Origin: JAJKIV01 sp036509075 | GTDB lineage: Bacteria; Gemmatimonadota; Gemmatimonadetes; Gemmatimonadales; Gemmatimonadaceae | Reading direction: 5' to 3' | Assembly: GCA_036509075.1 (NCBI GenBank) | Contig: DATCGG010000298.1 | Span: 8,353 to 72,352, forward strand | DNA length: 64,000 nt | Shown here: in pieces, positions 26,058 to 36,209 of the stretch | How the letters are laid out: every line of letters starts with the position of its first letter | Position numbering within the stretch: the first letter of the stretch is position 1 | The notes under the pieces: generated by a model | Database searches by the model: none | What the model saw: only the letters and a program-made list of their open reading frames with translations | What the model was told of the DNA's origin: nothing | Program-made: the position numbers and the translations under genes

Positions 26058-26681
26058 TTAGGTCGTCTGCGACGCCTGGATCTTCTTCGCCATGTCGAGG
26101 TGGGCCGCAATCGCTGGCCGGACCTTCTCGAGCGTTGCCTTGAGCTCTGCATTCTGCGCGTTCGGGATCAGCGTCTTGTCGATCGCGTCGAGCACGGCCT
26201 GATGGTAGGCCACCTCGTTGTCGATGTACGCTTTGTCGAACTCCTTACCGCTCAGGCCCTGAAGCTTCGCGAGGTTGGCGTCGCCGCCGGACTTGAGCTG
26301 CTTGCTGGTGTCGTTGTCCTCGGGCGTCACGTTGAGCTTCGTCACCAGCGCGACTGCTTGTTTGTTGACGCCGCCGTGGTCGGTGACCATGGTCTTGCCG
26401 AAGTCCTTCACCGCCTTGGTCGCGCCCTTCTTCTCGGCCAACATGCCGGCGGCGCTGTCCACGGAATTCGCCGTGACCACGATATGGGCGATCTGGGCGT
26501 CGTTGATCGCCGGCGCGGCGGCCGCGGCTGGCTTGGTCGTGTCCGGCGCGGGAGCGACCGCCGGAGTGGCGGTGTCGGCGGGCGGGTTCTCGGACTTCTT
26601 GCAGCCGGCCAGAGCAACGGCGGTAGCAATCGCGGCGAGCGCACCGCGAACGCGACGGTCAGTCAGACGGGTGGGCGACAT
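26058..26681 (-). CDS. DUF4142 lipoprotein
   Basis: A 207-residue lipoprotein: basic start, hydrophobic core and lipobox LAGC (Cys27), then a Pro/Ala-rich linker and a DUF4142 helical-bundle domain (AQIAHIVVTANSVDSAAG, FGKTMVTDHGGVNKQAVAL, FDKAYIDNEVAYHQAVLDAI). DUF4142 is a ferritin-like bundle of unknown role often seen in envelope stress or spore-coat-like contexts. AGGAG lies 10 bases before the ATG. It is divergent from the SufR-like regulator and adjoins the cupredoxin gene. Confidence 0.88.
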   Translation of the reverse strand: MSPTRLTDRRVRGALAAIATAVALAGCKKSENPPADTATPAVAPAPDTTKPAAAAAPAINDAQIAHIVVTANSVDSAAGMLAEKKGATKAVKDFGKTMVTDHGGVNKQAVALVTKLNVTPEDNDTSKQLKSGGDANLAKLQGLSGKEFDKAYIDNEVAYHQAVLDAIDKTLIPNAQNAELKATLEKVRPAIAAHLDMAKKIQASQTT

Positions 26682-26720
26682 GGCTTTTGGCTCCTGAGGG
26701 TGGTGGATTTCGGTGCTGCG

Positions 26721-26733
26721 CTATAGGTTATAG
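26721..26733. promoter_or_regulatory. CTATA-GGT-TATAG dyad between DUF4142 and regulator genes
   Basis: Perfect dyad with five-base arms lies in the 91-base divergent region between the DUF4142 lipoprotein gene and the SufR-like regulator gene. It is AT-rich and lies about where a -10 element or operator would be for either gene, so autoregulation is plausible. Confidence 0.35.
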
Positions 26734-26772
26734 AAACGACTAATTGTGCTGTCTTTTCTGTCGTATGATGAG

Positions 26773-27447
26773 ATGGACGGTCGCTCTTCGCAACCCCCTA
26801 TCGCACCTTTCCGTCCGGTGACTCCAGATCGTGCCGACACCCGCAGTCGCGTCGTCGAGGTGCTCCGTCGCGGACCGACGACGCTCGATGAGCTCGTGAA
26901 TGAGCTCGGACTAACCCGCACGGCAGTGCGCCTGCAGCTCGCGGTGCTGGAGCGCGATGGATCGGTGGAGCGACGTGGCGTGCGTCGCGGACGGACGAAG
27001 CCGGCCCACGTGTACCAGCTCACCGGCGCAGCTGAGCAGCGGCTTTCGCGTGCCTACATCCCCGTACTCACCCAGCTGCTGCACGTGCTGTCCGACCGGC
27101 TCTCGAGCGCGGAATTCGACGCGGTCATGCGCGATGTCGGACGCGAGCTTCTCTCGGAGCACCCAAGGCCCCGCGGAGCCTTGAAGGCACGCGCCGAGGC
27201 CGCGAGTGCTCTACTGAACGAGCTCGGTGGTTTGACCGATGTGAGCGAAGAAGGGCCTGACTTCATCATCCGAAGTCACGGCTGCCCGCTCGCGGCGGCA
27301 GCCGTGCATCATCCGGAGACGTGCAACGCCATGGAAAGCCTCGTGAGCGAGTTCGTAGGCTCCACGGTCCGGCAGCGATGCGATCGGACGGACCGTCCTC
27401 GCTGCCGCTTTCAGATTGCCGGCGACGACGGCAGCTCCGCGGCCTAA
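26773..27447 (+). CDS. SufR-like winged-helix regulator with cysteine cluster
   Basis: A 224-residue regulator. The N-terminal ArsR/DeoR-type winged helix includes GPTTLDELVNELGLTRTAVR and LERDGSVERRGVRRGRTKP. The C-terminal domain has cysteines 171, 184, 203 and 211 (HGCPLAAAAVHHPETC, QRCDRTDRPRCRF), the arrangement of SufR-like regulators that bind an iron-sulfur cluster and sense iron or redox state. ATG 26773 is chosen over a GTG nine codons upstream. The TAA stop lies in a CCTAACG heptamer that also holds the stop of the convergent gene. It may regulate the divergent lipoprotein/cupredoxin unit. Confidence 0.85.
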   Translation: MDGRSSQPPIAPFRPVTPDRADTRSRVVEVLRRGPTTLDELVNELGLTRTAVRLQLAVLERDGSVERRGVRRGRTKPAHVYQLTGAAEQRLSRAYIPVLTQLLHVLSDRLSSAEFDAVMRDVGRELLSEHPRPRGALKARAEAASALLNELGGLTDVSEEGPDFIIRSHGCPLAAAAVHHPETCNAMESLVSEFVGSTVRQRCDRTDRPRCRFQIAGDDGSSAA

Positions 27448-27713
27448 CGTCGCTCCACGTCGCGCTCGCCCATGACGCGGCGGGAGTCACGTCCCTGCCC
27501 GGGGTGCGTGAGCGCGTCGTAGAAGCGCTCACCCTTGAGGCGCAGGTCGACCATCGTCGCCTCGAACTCGCGCGGTGACATCTCGCGCGCCACTTCGGGA
27601 ATGAGCGCCTTGAGCAGGGTCACCCGGTCGCTGAGGGGCAGCGCGTTCGCCGAGTTCACCAGCTCGCGAATGGCGGGATGGTTGAGGTCTTCCGTCTGGC
27701 GACTCGTCGTCAT
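27444..27713 (-). CDS. Hypothetical small protein
   Basis: An 89-residue protein I do not recognise. It is helical and charged: HPAIRELVNSANALPLSDRV then LLKALIPEVAREMSPREFEA and LRLKGERFYDALTHPG. No signal or membrane segment. The pattern of a conserved LPLSDRVTLLKALIP core suggests a folded domain rather than chance coding. It is convergent with the SufR-like gene with a four-base overlap of stop codons inside one CCTAACG copy. Confidence 0.6.
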   Translation of the reverse strand: MTTSRQTEDLNHPAIRELVNSANALPLSDRVTLLKALIPEVAREMSPREFEATMVDLRLKGERFYDALTHPGQGRDSRRVMGERDVERR

Positions 27714-27852
27714 GCACCCTCCGCGGTCGAACGAGAATCGAAGCGATCGCGACGTGGGCCGGCATCACTCCGCGACCGATCCGTAGCACCCGCAGTTTCT
27801 TGCCCAGCGCCCGCCAACGGATTTTAACTTACCGATCAGCGAGCCACCGCGC

Positions 27853-28398
27853 ATGTCCGGACCGAACAACCGCAACCCTTCAGCCCAGGTAGACCGGGCG
27901 TTCCCGCTTCAAGGCGGGCCGTCGGCGTCCCTGTTGGTGGGAATCGGCGTGGCGCTCGTGGTCGAAGGAGCGGTGCTGCACCTCTGGCTCGCCGCGCGCC
28001 ATCCGGGGTGGGCGTGGACGGTCACAGCGCTCAATGCCGCGACCCTGGTGTGGCTCTGGCGCGACTACCGGGCCAGAATCCTGGCGACGCTGACGTTAGG
28101 CGATCGTGATGTGGTCATCACCGTGGGCAATCAGCTGCGCTGCCAGGTGCCGCGCTCCGCCATCGCGAGCGCCGAGCTGGCAACGTGGCGGTCCGTACCA
28201 GACCCGGACATGGCGCGCGATTACGTGAACAGCGCGAAGCCACTCGAGCCGAACGTGCTGCTCACGTTCGGGGAACCGGTGGATGCGCGGCTCCCATTTG
28301 GCATCAGGAAGCGCTTGTCACGGCTCGGGGTGCGAGTCGGCGATCCGGAACGATTGATCTCAGAGATCTCTAGCGTCCCAGCGCAATCCCCACACTGA
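27853..28398 (+). CDS. Hypothetical two-segment membrane protein
   Basis: A 181-residue protein of unknown function. Two membrane segments (SLLVGIGVALVVEGAVLHLW and WAWTVTALNAATLVWLW) lie in residues 26-70, followed by a soluble region with beta character (LTLGDRDVVITVGNQLRCQV, LLTFGEPVDARLPFG) that resembles a PH-like domain placed after a membrane hairpin. A CGTTAGG copy lies within it at 28094. The last 29 bases overlap the convergent outer-membrane protein gene. Confidence 0.65.
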   Translation: MSGPNNRNPSAQVDRAFPLQGGPSASLLVGIGVALVVEGAVLHLWLAARHPGWAWTVTALNAATLVWLWRDYRARILATLTLGDRDVVITVGNQLRCQVPRSAIASAELATWRSVPDPDMARDYVNSAKPLEPNVLLTFGEPVDARLPFGIRKRLSRLGVRVGDPERLISEISSVPAQSPH

Positions 28399-29020
28399 AC
28401 GAGATGCCGTACGACACTGAATTGTCGTCGGCTGCAAAGGGGAACCGCACGGTCGGCGCCATCGAGAATCGATCGTGGAACAGCGTGATTCCGAGCCCGA
28501 GGTCGATCAGGCCGAACGTGTCGGAGTAGGTCTGCTTCCCGCTCACCTGGTCCGTGACATCCACGGCCCCGTAGTCGAACTGCAGGCTGCCATTGGGAAT
28601 GAACTTCACGCTCGGCCGTGGCTGAAGCGTCATCCCGAGCGCAGCCCCCAAGGATCCGACTCGCGACTTCACCTCGTACCCATCGCCATCGGGACCCGTA
28701 CCGAAGCTCCCACCCACGATCGGACACAGTTGGGCGCGTTTGCCCACCGCTCGTTGCCACCCGAGCTCGGCGAAAAGTTCGTCGTCGGTATCGTCGTAGT
28801 CGTCGAAGTACGCGCGTGAGACGCCAATGTTGCCGAAGGCGGCGTTGTCCTTGCCGGCAACGAGCGACACGGCGTAGCCCGTGTAGTCCTTTCCGAAGAA
28901 CGCGCCGCCGCCCAGTCGCACCGGCATTGTACCGAACGATACCGATCCGAGGCACGCTTGGGCGCCGGCCGACGCTGGAAGAGCGAAGGCGATCGCCGCC
29001 ATCAACGACAGTCTGCGCAT
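28370..29020 (-). CDS. Secreted beta-barrel-like outer-membrane protein
   Basis: A 216-residue protein with a clear signal peptide (MRRLSLMAAIAFALPASAGAQ). The mature part is built of short alternating glycine/aromatic strands (VRLGGGAFFGKDYTGYAVSL, KFIPNGSLQFDYGAVDV, TVRFPFAADDNSVSYGISF), as in small outer-membrane barrels of the OmpA/OmpW size class. Cys23 and Cys99 could form a disulfide. ATG 29020 is chosen at the signal peptide; the reading frame continues far upstream without support. No specific family is recognised. Confidence 0.75.
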   Translation of the reverse strand: MRRLSLMAAIAFALPASAGAQACLGSVSFGTMPVRLGGGAFFGKDYTGYAVSLVAGKDNAAFGNIGVSRAYFDDYDDTDDELFAELGWQRAVGKRAQLCPIVGGSFGTGPDGDGYEVKSRVGSLGAALGMTLQPRPSVKFIPNGSLQFDYGAVDVTDQVSGKQTYSDTFGLIDLGLGITLFHDRFSMAPTVRFPFAADDNSVSYGISFSVGIALGR

Positions 29021-29153
29021 CTCGAGTCCGAGGAACGTAGGTGGGATCGCACGGCGTGAGCCGACAGGTGTAGCGTGCGGTTGACGTGCCCGATACGTTG
29101 CACAGCCAGCGACGACCTCCGTCGCAGAGTGTCTGGCAACAGGCTGAGGATTC

Positions 29154-29480
29154 ATGATCAGGGCAGTACTTCTGGCAGCAACGATACTACTGACGGCGTG
29201 TTCCAGCGACCCTACGAGTGCGCCCGTCATCCTCTCCGTGGTCATCACTGCTCCAAAGTCGACGATCGCGGTTGGTGAAACGCTACAGTTGACGACGATC
29301 GCTCGCGACGTGAACGGCGTGACCATTCCCGACGCGAAGTTCACCTACGCCCCTTCGCCCACGTCCGTCGTCAGCGTGAATACCAGCGGTCTTGTCACCG
29401 GACTCGCGGCAGGGGCGGCCTCGATCACCGCGACGTCAGGGACCGTGACGTCGCAATCGTTCTCCATCACCGTCAATTGA
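29154..29480 (+). CDS. Ig-like (Big_2) domain lipoprotein
   Basis: A 108-residue lipoprotein: signal peptide with lipobox LTAC (Cys16), then a single bacterial Ig-like domain of group 2 (ITAPKSTIAVGETLQLTTIA, VVSVNTSGLVTGLAAGAASI). Such domains are adhesin or surface scaffold modules; a one-domain lipoprotein is short for the family. A GAGGA site precedes the ATG. The TGA stop sits directly before the next gene's start region, so the two are co-transcribed. Confidence 0.83.
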   Translation: MIRAVLLAATILLTACSSDPTSAPVILSVVITAPKSTIAVGETLQLTTIARDVNGVTIPDAKFTYAPSPTSVVSVNTSGLVTGLAAGAASITATSGTVTSQSFSITVN

Positions 29481-29482
29481 CG

Positions 29483-29947
29483 GTGCCACGGTGGGTCTCG
29501 CAGGGCGTGGCGATCATCGTGTTGCTTGGCAGCACCGTAACGGAACGCGCCTTGGCGCAGTGGCGCGCGGAGATGCTGCCGGGCCTCCGCTTCGGCCCAC
29601 CGCTCAAGGCCGGCGCCGCGTTGGGCGTCGCGTACGGCAAGCGAATGGGAAGAGTGCCGTTCGCTGGTCCGATCGGGCTGGCGGAGGTTGGTCTGGGCGG
29701 CGCGCGCGCGAGCGCCGGGTACTTCGTCGCCGGTCCTTTTGCGTCCGGCATCGAGGTCCTGGGGTCGGCGCTGCGAACCTGGGGTGACCCGGCACAGCTC
29801 GAGCCGAATCAGACACTGGCAGGCGGCGAGCTGCGGGTGTCGTTCTTCCTCGTGAATGTGGGCGTCGCGGTTCTCAGTCCGGTGGCAGGCTTCCCGGATG
29901 ACGATCGGCGGACGCGCTACTATCTGAATATCGGGCTCGGGATCTAG
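29483..29947 (+). CDS. Hypothetical exported protein
   Basis: A 154-residue protein with a signal peptide (VPRWVSQGVAIIVLLGSTV then RALAQ). The mature part contains glycine-rich beta stretches (GLRFGPPLKAGAALGVAYGK, SAGYFVAGPFASGIEVLGSA) and ends YYLNIGLGI, like a small outer-membrane barrel. The start is GTG 29483 or TTG 29477; the latter overlaps the previous stop. Family unknown. Confidence 0.7.
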   Translation: MPRWVSQGVAIIVLLGSTVTERALAQWRAEMLPGLRFGPPLKAGAALGVAYGKRMGRVPFAGPIGLAEVGLGGARASAGYFVAGPFASGIEVLGSALRTWGDPAQLEPNQTLAGGELRVSFFLVNVGVAVLSPVAGFPDDDRRTRYYLNIGLGI

Positions 29948-29964
29948 TTGGGGCGGACGGCGGC

Positions 29965-30089
29965 ACCACGAACGCTGAATAAGCAGATGCACGCGACGCT
30001 GAACACGCTGAGAAAAGCTGCTAGCCTATCCCGATGTGCTTCTCAGCGTTCTCAGCGTGCAGTTCCTCAGCGTCTCCAGCGTTCGTGGT
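29965..30089. repeat. Palindromic intergenic repeat, copy 1
   Basis: A 125-base element bounded by perfect 12-base inverted repeats ACCACGAACGCT and AGCGTTCGTGGT. The inner part contains iterated CGCTGA on the left and TCAGCG on the right, so each arm is itself internally repetitive. It fills the 229-base gap between an exported-protein gene and the DUF4159 gene. A second copy with the same ends lies at 40278-40398. Confidence 0.8.
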
Positions 30090-30176
30090 TGATTTACATC
30101 ATCGTCGCGATGCAACTCGCAACTTCCGGGTTAGGATGGCCGTTGCGATGACTGAGAATGTGGCTCCGGGCCACCG

Positions 30177-31001
30177 CTAGTGCGTCAGCGCGTAGAAGAG
30201 ATAGTTGACCCCCAGCTCGTACGCCTCGTTCGACTCTTCCATCGGTCGGAAGCCTAACGCCGAATACTCCCAGAAGTTCGAGATGTCGGTGTTGAAGTTG
30301 ATCATGACCATGAGCCGCTTCGTCGGGTCGTTGTCCTCGAAGATCCCGCGAAAGACTGGCGGACCCTGGTCGTAGAACTGCTTCACGATGTCGAACGACG
30401 GAATGTCGAAGAACGCGTGAAAGATCGGATGCGTGACATCGAGGTCGATCGGATGCAGATCCGGCAGCACGACTTGCAGCATTGCCGTCATGTTGGCCCA
30501 GCCGCTCTGGCCGCGGAACGCGTCCTCGCGCGTATCGTCAATGATCAGGAACCCGCCGCGCAGCAGATATCGCCGGAGCGCGAGCACCTCCTTGTCCGTC
30601 AACGTCAAATAGCCCGCCTCGACGAGAAAGGCGACCGGGTAGCGAAATAGCTCGGGGTCGTCGATCGCGATGACGTTCGTCGCCTCGACATGCGGCCGCA
30701 TCACGCTGATCTCGCCGACGATCTTCATGAGGTTCATCTCGGCCGTGCCATTCTCGGCGTACCCGTACCCGTGCGCCCACGACGGCTCGCCGCGGTAGTA
30801 GCACTGGCCAGGGCCTCCCTTGTACTTGAGCCGAACGAACGTGAACGCGCCGTCGTACGGCACATTCTTGGTCATGGGTGGGTCGGGACAATCCGAGAGT
30901 CCGCCAAAGCGAGCTCCGCCCGGGAAGCCGCCATTCTGCGCCTGTCCTGTCGATCCCGCGCACAATGCGATCGCGCACGCGAAAGCCGCCCGGCCCATCA
31001 T
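30177..31001 (-). CDS. Secreted DUF4159 protein
   Basis: A 274-residue protein with signal peptide (MMGRAAFACAIALCAGST then GQAQ) and a DUF4159 domain: FTFVRLKYKGGPG, NLMKIVGEISVMRPHVEATN, LRRYLLRGGFLIIDDTRED and HPIFHAFFDIPSF. The domain resembles a glutamine amidotransferase-like/ThuA-like fold and is frequent in Gemmatimonadota and Planctomycetes, function unknown. ATG 31001 (MM start) is chosen for the signal peptide; an upstream start at 31052 adds 17 charged residues. It is divergent from the PadR gene. Confidence 0.87.
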   Translation of the reverse strand: MMGRAAFACAIALCAGSTGQAQNGGFPGGARFGGLSDCPDPPMTKNVPYDGAFTFVRLKYKGGPGQCYYRGEPSWAHGYGYAENGTAEMNLMKIVGEISVMRPHVEATNVIAIDDPELFRYPVAFLVEAGYLTLTDKEVLALRRYLLRGGFLIIDDTREDAFRGQSGWANMTAMLQVVLPDLHPIDLDVTHPIFHAFFDIPSFDIVKQFYDQGPPVFRGIFEDNDPTKRLMVMINFNTDISNFWEYSALGFRPMEESNEAYELGVNYLFYALTH

Positions 31002-31142
31002 TGGTGGTTTCTCGTCTCGAGTCAGACCGGAAGTTCGAGGCGCGAACCTCAATGCCCGATTTCACGGCGCTTCGGAACCATGGGTTTCGCCGGCGCGAAC
31101 CCTTCCGCGCATTCACCCGTCCAAGGAAATGCGGACCGTCAT

Positions 31143-31170
31143 TTGACTCCACCGGCGCACGGTCTACATT
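31143..31170 (+). promoter_or_regulatory. Predicted promoter of the padR-permease unit
   Basis: TTGACT (31143-31148) and TACATT (31165-31170) are separated by 16 bases, close to the sigma-70 consensus. The large palindrome begins two bases downstream, so a bound repressor would block initiation. Confidence 0.55.
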
Positions 31171-31171
31171 G

Positions 31172-31202
31172 CCTCACATGGTGAGGTACTCATCATGTGA
31201 GG
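31172..31202. promoter_or_regulatory. PadR operator, 31-base near-perfect palindrome
   Basis: Arms of 14 bases match at 13 positions around a GTA centre. The outer arms are CCTCACATG (31172-31180) and CATGTGAGG (31194-31202), the inner arms TGAG and CTCA. It contains the ACAT and ATGT half sites typical of PadR operators and lies between the predicted -10 and the padR start, so autorepression is likely. Confidence 0.7.
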
Positions 31203-31221
31203 CAACCCCGGCGAGGACGCA

Positions 31222-31554
31222 ATGGCGCAATCGACACTCGGACTCCTGCAAGGCACGGTCGACGTCCTGATCCTTCGGACGCTCTCGTGGACGTCCATGC
31301 ACGGCTACGGCATCGCTCGGTGGATCAACGACCGCAGCGACGGCGCCCTGGCCGTCGAAGACGCGGCGCTCTACCAGGCCCTCCACCGACTCGAACGGAA
31401 GGGTTTCGTCGAGTCCGAGTGGGGCACCGCCGACACGGGGCACCGGGCGAAGTACTACACGCTCACTCCCGCCGGACGACGACAGCTCAAAAGCGAGGTC
31501 GCCGAGCTGAGACAGTACATGGGCGTGCTGTTCCGCGTCCTCGACACCGCCTGA
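31222..31554 (+). CDS. PadR-family transcriptional regulator
   Basis: A 110-residue PadR regulator. The winged helix includes GTVDVLILRTLSWTSMHGYGI, DAALYQALHRLERKGFVESE and KYYTLTPAGRRQL, followed by a short C-terminal dimerisation helix. PadR proteins of this size (subfamily with short C-terminus) repress transport or detoxification genes. It precedes the permease gene by 13 bases and its own promoter contains a large palindrome, so the two genes form an autoregulated unit. Confidence 0.93.
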   Translation: MAQSTLGLLQGTVDVLILRTLSWTSMHGYGIARWINDRSDGALAVEDAALYQALHRLERKGFVESEWGTADTGHRAKYYTLTPAGRRQLKSEVAELRQYMGVLFRVLDTA

Positions 31555-31567
31555 CCACGTCGGCCTC

Positions 31568-34234
<2,667 letters not shown>

Positions 34235-34296
34235 TCCCCCATGTGGCGAGGCCGACTCTCGATTACCATGTTCAGTCCCACTCGAGGGGACTGGCG

Positions 34297-34824
34297 ATGC
34301 GGTTCGAGATTCGGCCTCTCACATCGAAAGACGCTGCTGCGTTTCAAGTGCTCCGGCTTCGCTCGCTCCGGGAGTCACCCGAGGCATTCGGCTCGTCGTA
34401 CGACGAGGAGGTGTCGAGGCCGCTGACCGCGGTCGGCGAGCGCCTCGAGGCGGCGCTGACGCCGCATGCCCGCGTGGTTTTCGGCGCACTCGCCGACGGG
34501 ACCCTGATCGGCGTCGTAGGGTGCGCGCAGGAATCGCGAGTGAAGACGCGGCACAAGGCCGTCATCTGGGGCATGTACGTCACGCCCGAGGCAAGAGGCC
34601 AAGGCGTGGGCCGGGCTCTGCTCGACCGCGTCGTGGCCGAGGCGCGACGTTGGCCTAACGTGGAGCGGATCCTGTTGTCGGCCGTCGAGCGCGCGACGGC
34701 GGCACGGGCGCTATACGCCGCGGCCGGGTTCAAGCCGTACGCCCGTGAGGTCGACGCGTTCCGGCAGAGCGGCAAGAGCGACACGTTGGAGTTCTTCGGA
34801 CTCGAGTTGGGCGACCCACGGTGA
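34297..34824 (+). CDS. GNAT-family N-acetyltransferase
   Basis: A 175-residue GNAT protein: FEIRPLTSKDAAAFQVLRL at the N-terminus, the acetyl-CoA motif VTPEARGQGVGRALLDRVV in the middle, and ALYAAAGFKPYAREVDAF at the end. It acetylates an amine on an unidentified substrate. ATG 34297 is chosen because GAGGGGA lies just upstream; an ATG-frame extension to 34243 is weaker. It follows the permease gene by 62 bases. Confidence 0.88.
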   Translation: MRFEIRPLTSKDAAAFQVLRLRSLRESPEAFGSSYDEEVSRPLTAVGERLEAALTPHARVVFGALADGTLIGVVGCAQESRVKTRHKAVIWGMYVTPEARGQGVGRALLDRVVAEARRWPNVERILLSAVERATAARALYAAAGFKPYAREVDAFRQSGKSDTLEFFGLELGDPR

Positions 34825-34926
34825 GGTGAGCGGTATGGCCATACGACACCTGGGGGCTGCGGAACGCTGGGGTTCCCGCGTCGATTCCCGCACGGCAGAT
34901 TGCCGGTTCACCCCCCGGGACCGTTC

Positions 34927-36153
34927 ATGCGACTCACGTCTGTCATCATCGCACTCGTCATAGCGCCCTTCGTCGGAGCGCCGCTCATCGCCCAACAGTC
35001 GCCGCCGTCGAACCGCGGACCGGGCGGCGCGCGGGGCACCCAGATCCAGCCGGGCGAGTCCTGCCCGCCCGGGACCACGGAGATCCGGCCGCGGAACTGC
35101 CTGGGTCCCGAAGCGCCGGCGCCCAGCATTCTCGATTACCGTCCGAAGTCGACCCTCGTTACGCCGGTGCATCTGGTGAAAACCGCCAAGTTCCCGGCGA
35201 TCGACTACCACGGGCATCCCCAAGACCTCCTCGACTCCGAGGAAGGGGTCGCGCACCTCGTCGCCTGGTTGGACAGCCTGAACGTCCGCATGATGGTCGC
35301 CGCGGACAACATGTCCGGCGAGGGGCTGAAGAAGGCGATGGCCGTGATCAACGCGTCACCGAAGGCGAAGGACCGCGTACGCGTGCTCGCCGGCATCGAC
35401 TTCCGCAATGTCGGACCCGGGTGGGCTGAAAAGGCGATCGCGCAGCTCGAGGCCGATGTTGCAGCCGGCGCGGTTGGCGTAGGTGAGGTTGGAAAGGGCT
35501 TTGGGCTCTCGATCAAGAAGGCCGATGGCGCCCGGCTCAAGCTCGATGATCCCGATCTCGACCCGATCTGGGACGCGTGCGCGCGGCTGAAGCTCCCCGT
35601 CTTCATCCATACCGCCGATCCACAAGAGTTCTTCGAGCCGATCGACTACACGAACGAGCGGTGGCTCGAGCTGTCGCTCTTCCCAGGGCGGCGTTACCCG
35701 GCCGACAAGTTCCCGCGGTTCGAGGAGGTCATGGCCGAGCGGGACAACCTGTTCCGCAAGCATCCGAAGACGACCTTCGTCGCCGCCCACATGGGATGGC
35801 ACGCGAACGATCTGGGGCGGTTGGGCAAGATGCTCGACGCGATGCCTAACGTGTACACCGAGGTCGGGGCCGTGCTCTACGACATCGGACGTCAGCCGCG
35901 CGCGGCGCACGATTTCTTCGTCAAGTACCAGGACCGCGTCCTGTTCGGGAAGGACTCGTTCCAGCCCGAGGAGTACCCGTACTACTGGCGCGTCTTCGAG
36001 ACGCGCGACGACTACTTCGACTATTACCGTCACTATCACGCGTTCTGGAAGCTGTACGGGATCGATCTCCCCGACAGCGTGCTCAAGAAGGTGTACTACC
36101 AGAACGCGCTGCACATCGCGTCACGACTCCCGCAGACCGGTTGGCCACGCTGA
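34927..36153 (+). CDS. Secreted amidohydrolase (TIM-barrel, Amidohydro_2)
   Basis: A 408-residue protein with signal peptide (MRLTSVIIALVIAPFVGAPL then IAQQ) and an amidohydrolase barrel. Metal-type residues are seen as DYHGHPQD (His95 and His97), LPVFIHTADP, FVAAHMGWHAND and LFGKDSF (Asp). Members hydrolyse lactones or decarboxylate. A 60-residue Cys-containing segment (GESCPPGTTEIRPRNC) between signal and barrel is unusual and looks like a small disulfide loop. The start is chosen at the signal peptide; an upstream TTG is weaker. Confidence 0.85.
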   Translation: MRLTSVIIALVIAPFVGAPLIAQQSPPSNRGPGGARGTQIQPGESCPPGTTEIRPRNCLGPEAPAPSILDYRPKSTLVTPVHLVKTAKFPAIDYHGHPQDLLDSEEGVAHLVAWLDSLNVRMMVAADNMSGEGLKKAMAVINASPKAKDRVRVLAGIDFRNVGPGWAEKAIAQLEADVAAGAVGVGEVGKGFGLSIKKADGARLKLDDPDLDPIWDACARLKLPVFIHTADPQEFFEPIDYTNERWLELSLFPGRRYPADKFPRFEEVMAERDNLFRKHPKTTFVAAHMGWHANDLGRLGKMLDAMPNVYTEVGAVLYDIGRQPRAAHDFFVKYQDRVLFGKDSFQPEEYPYYWRVFETRDDYFDYYRHYHAFWKLYGIDLPDSVLKKVYYQNALHIASRLPQTGWPR

Positions 36154-36209
36154 CGGATCCTCCCGAGCATCGTTCTTGCGACGGTAGTCGCTCGTGCGTT
36201 GACGGGTGA

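Noticed and set aside
29948..30151. 67-codon reading frame through the repeat before the DUF4159 gene
   Set aside because: It consists of repeat sequence and has no conserved feature.
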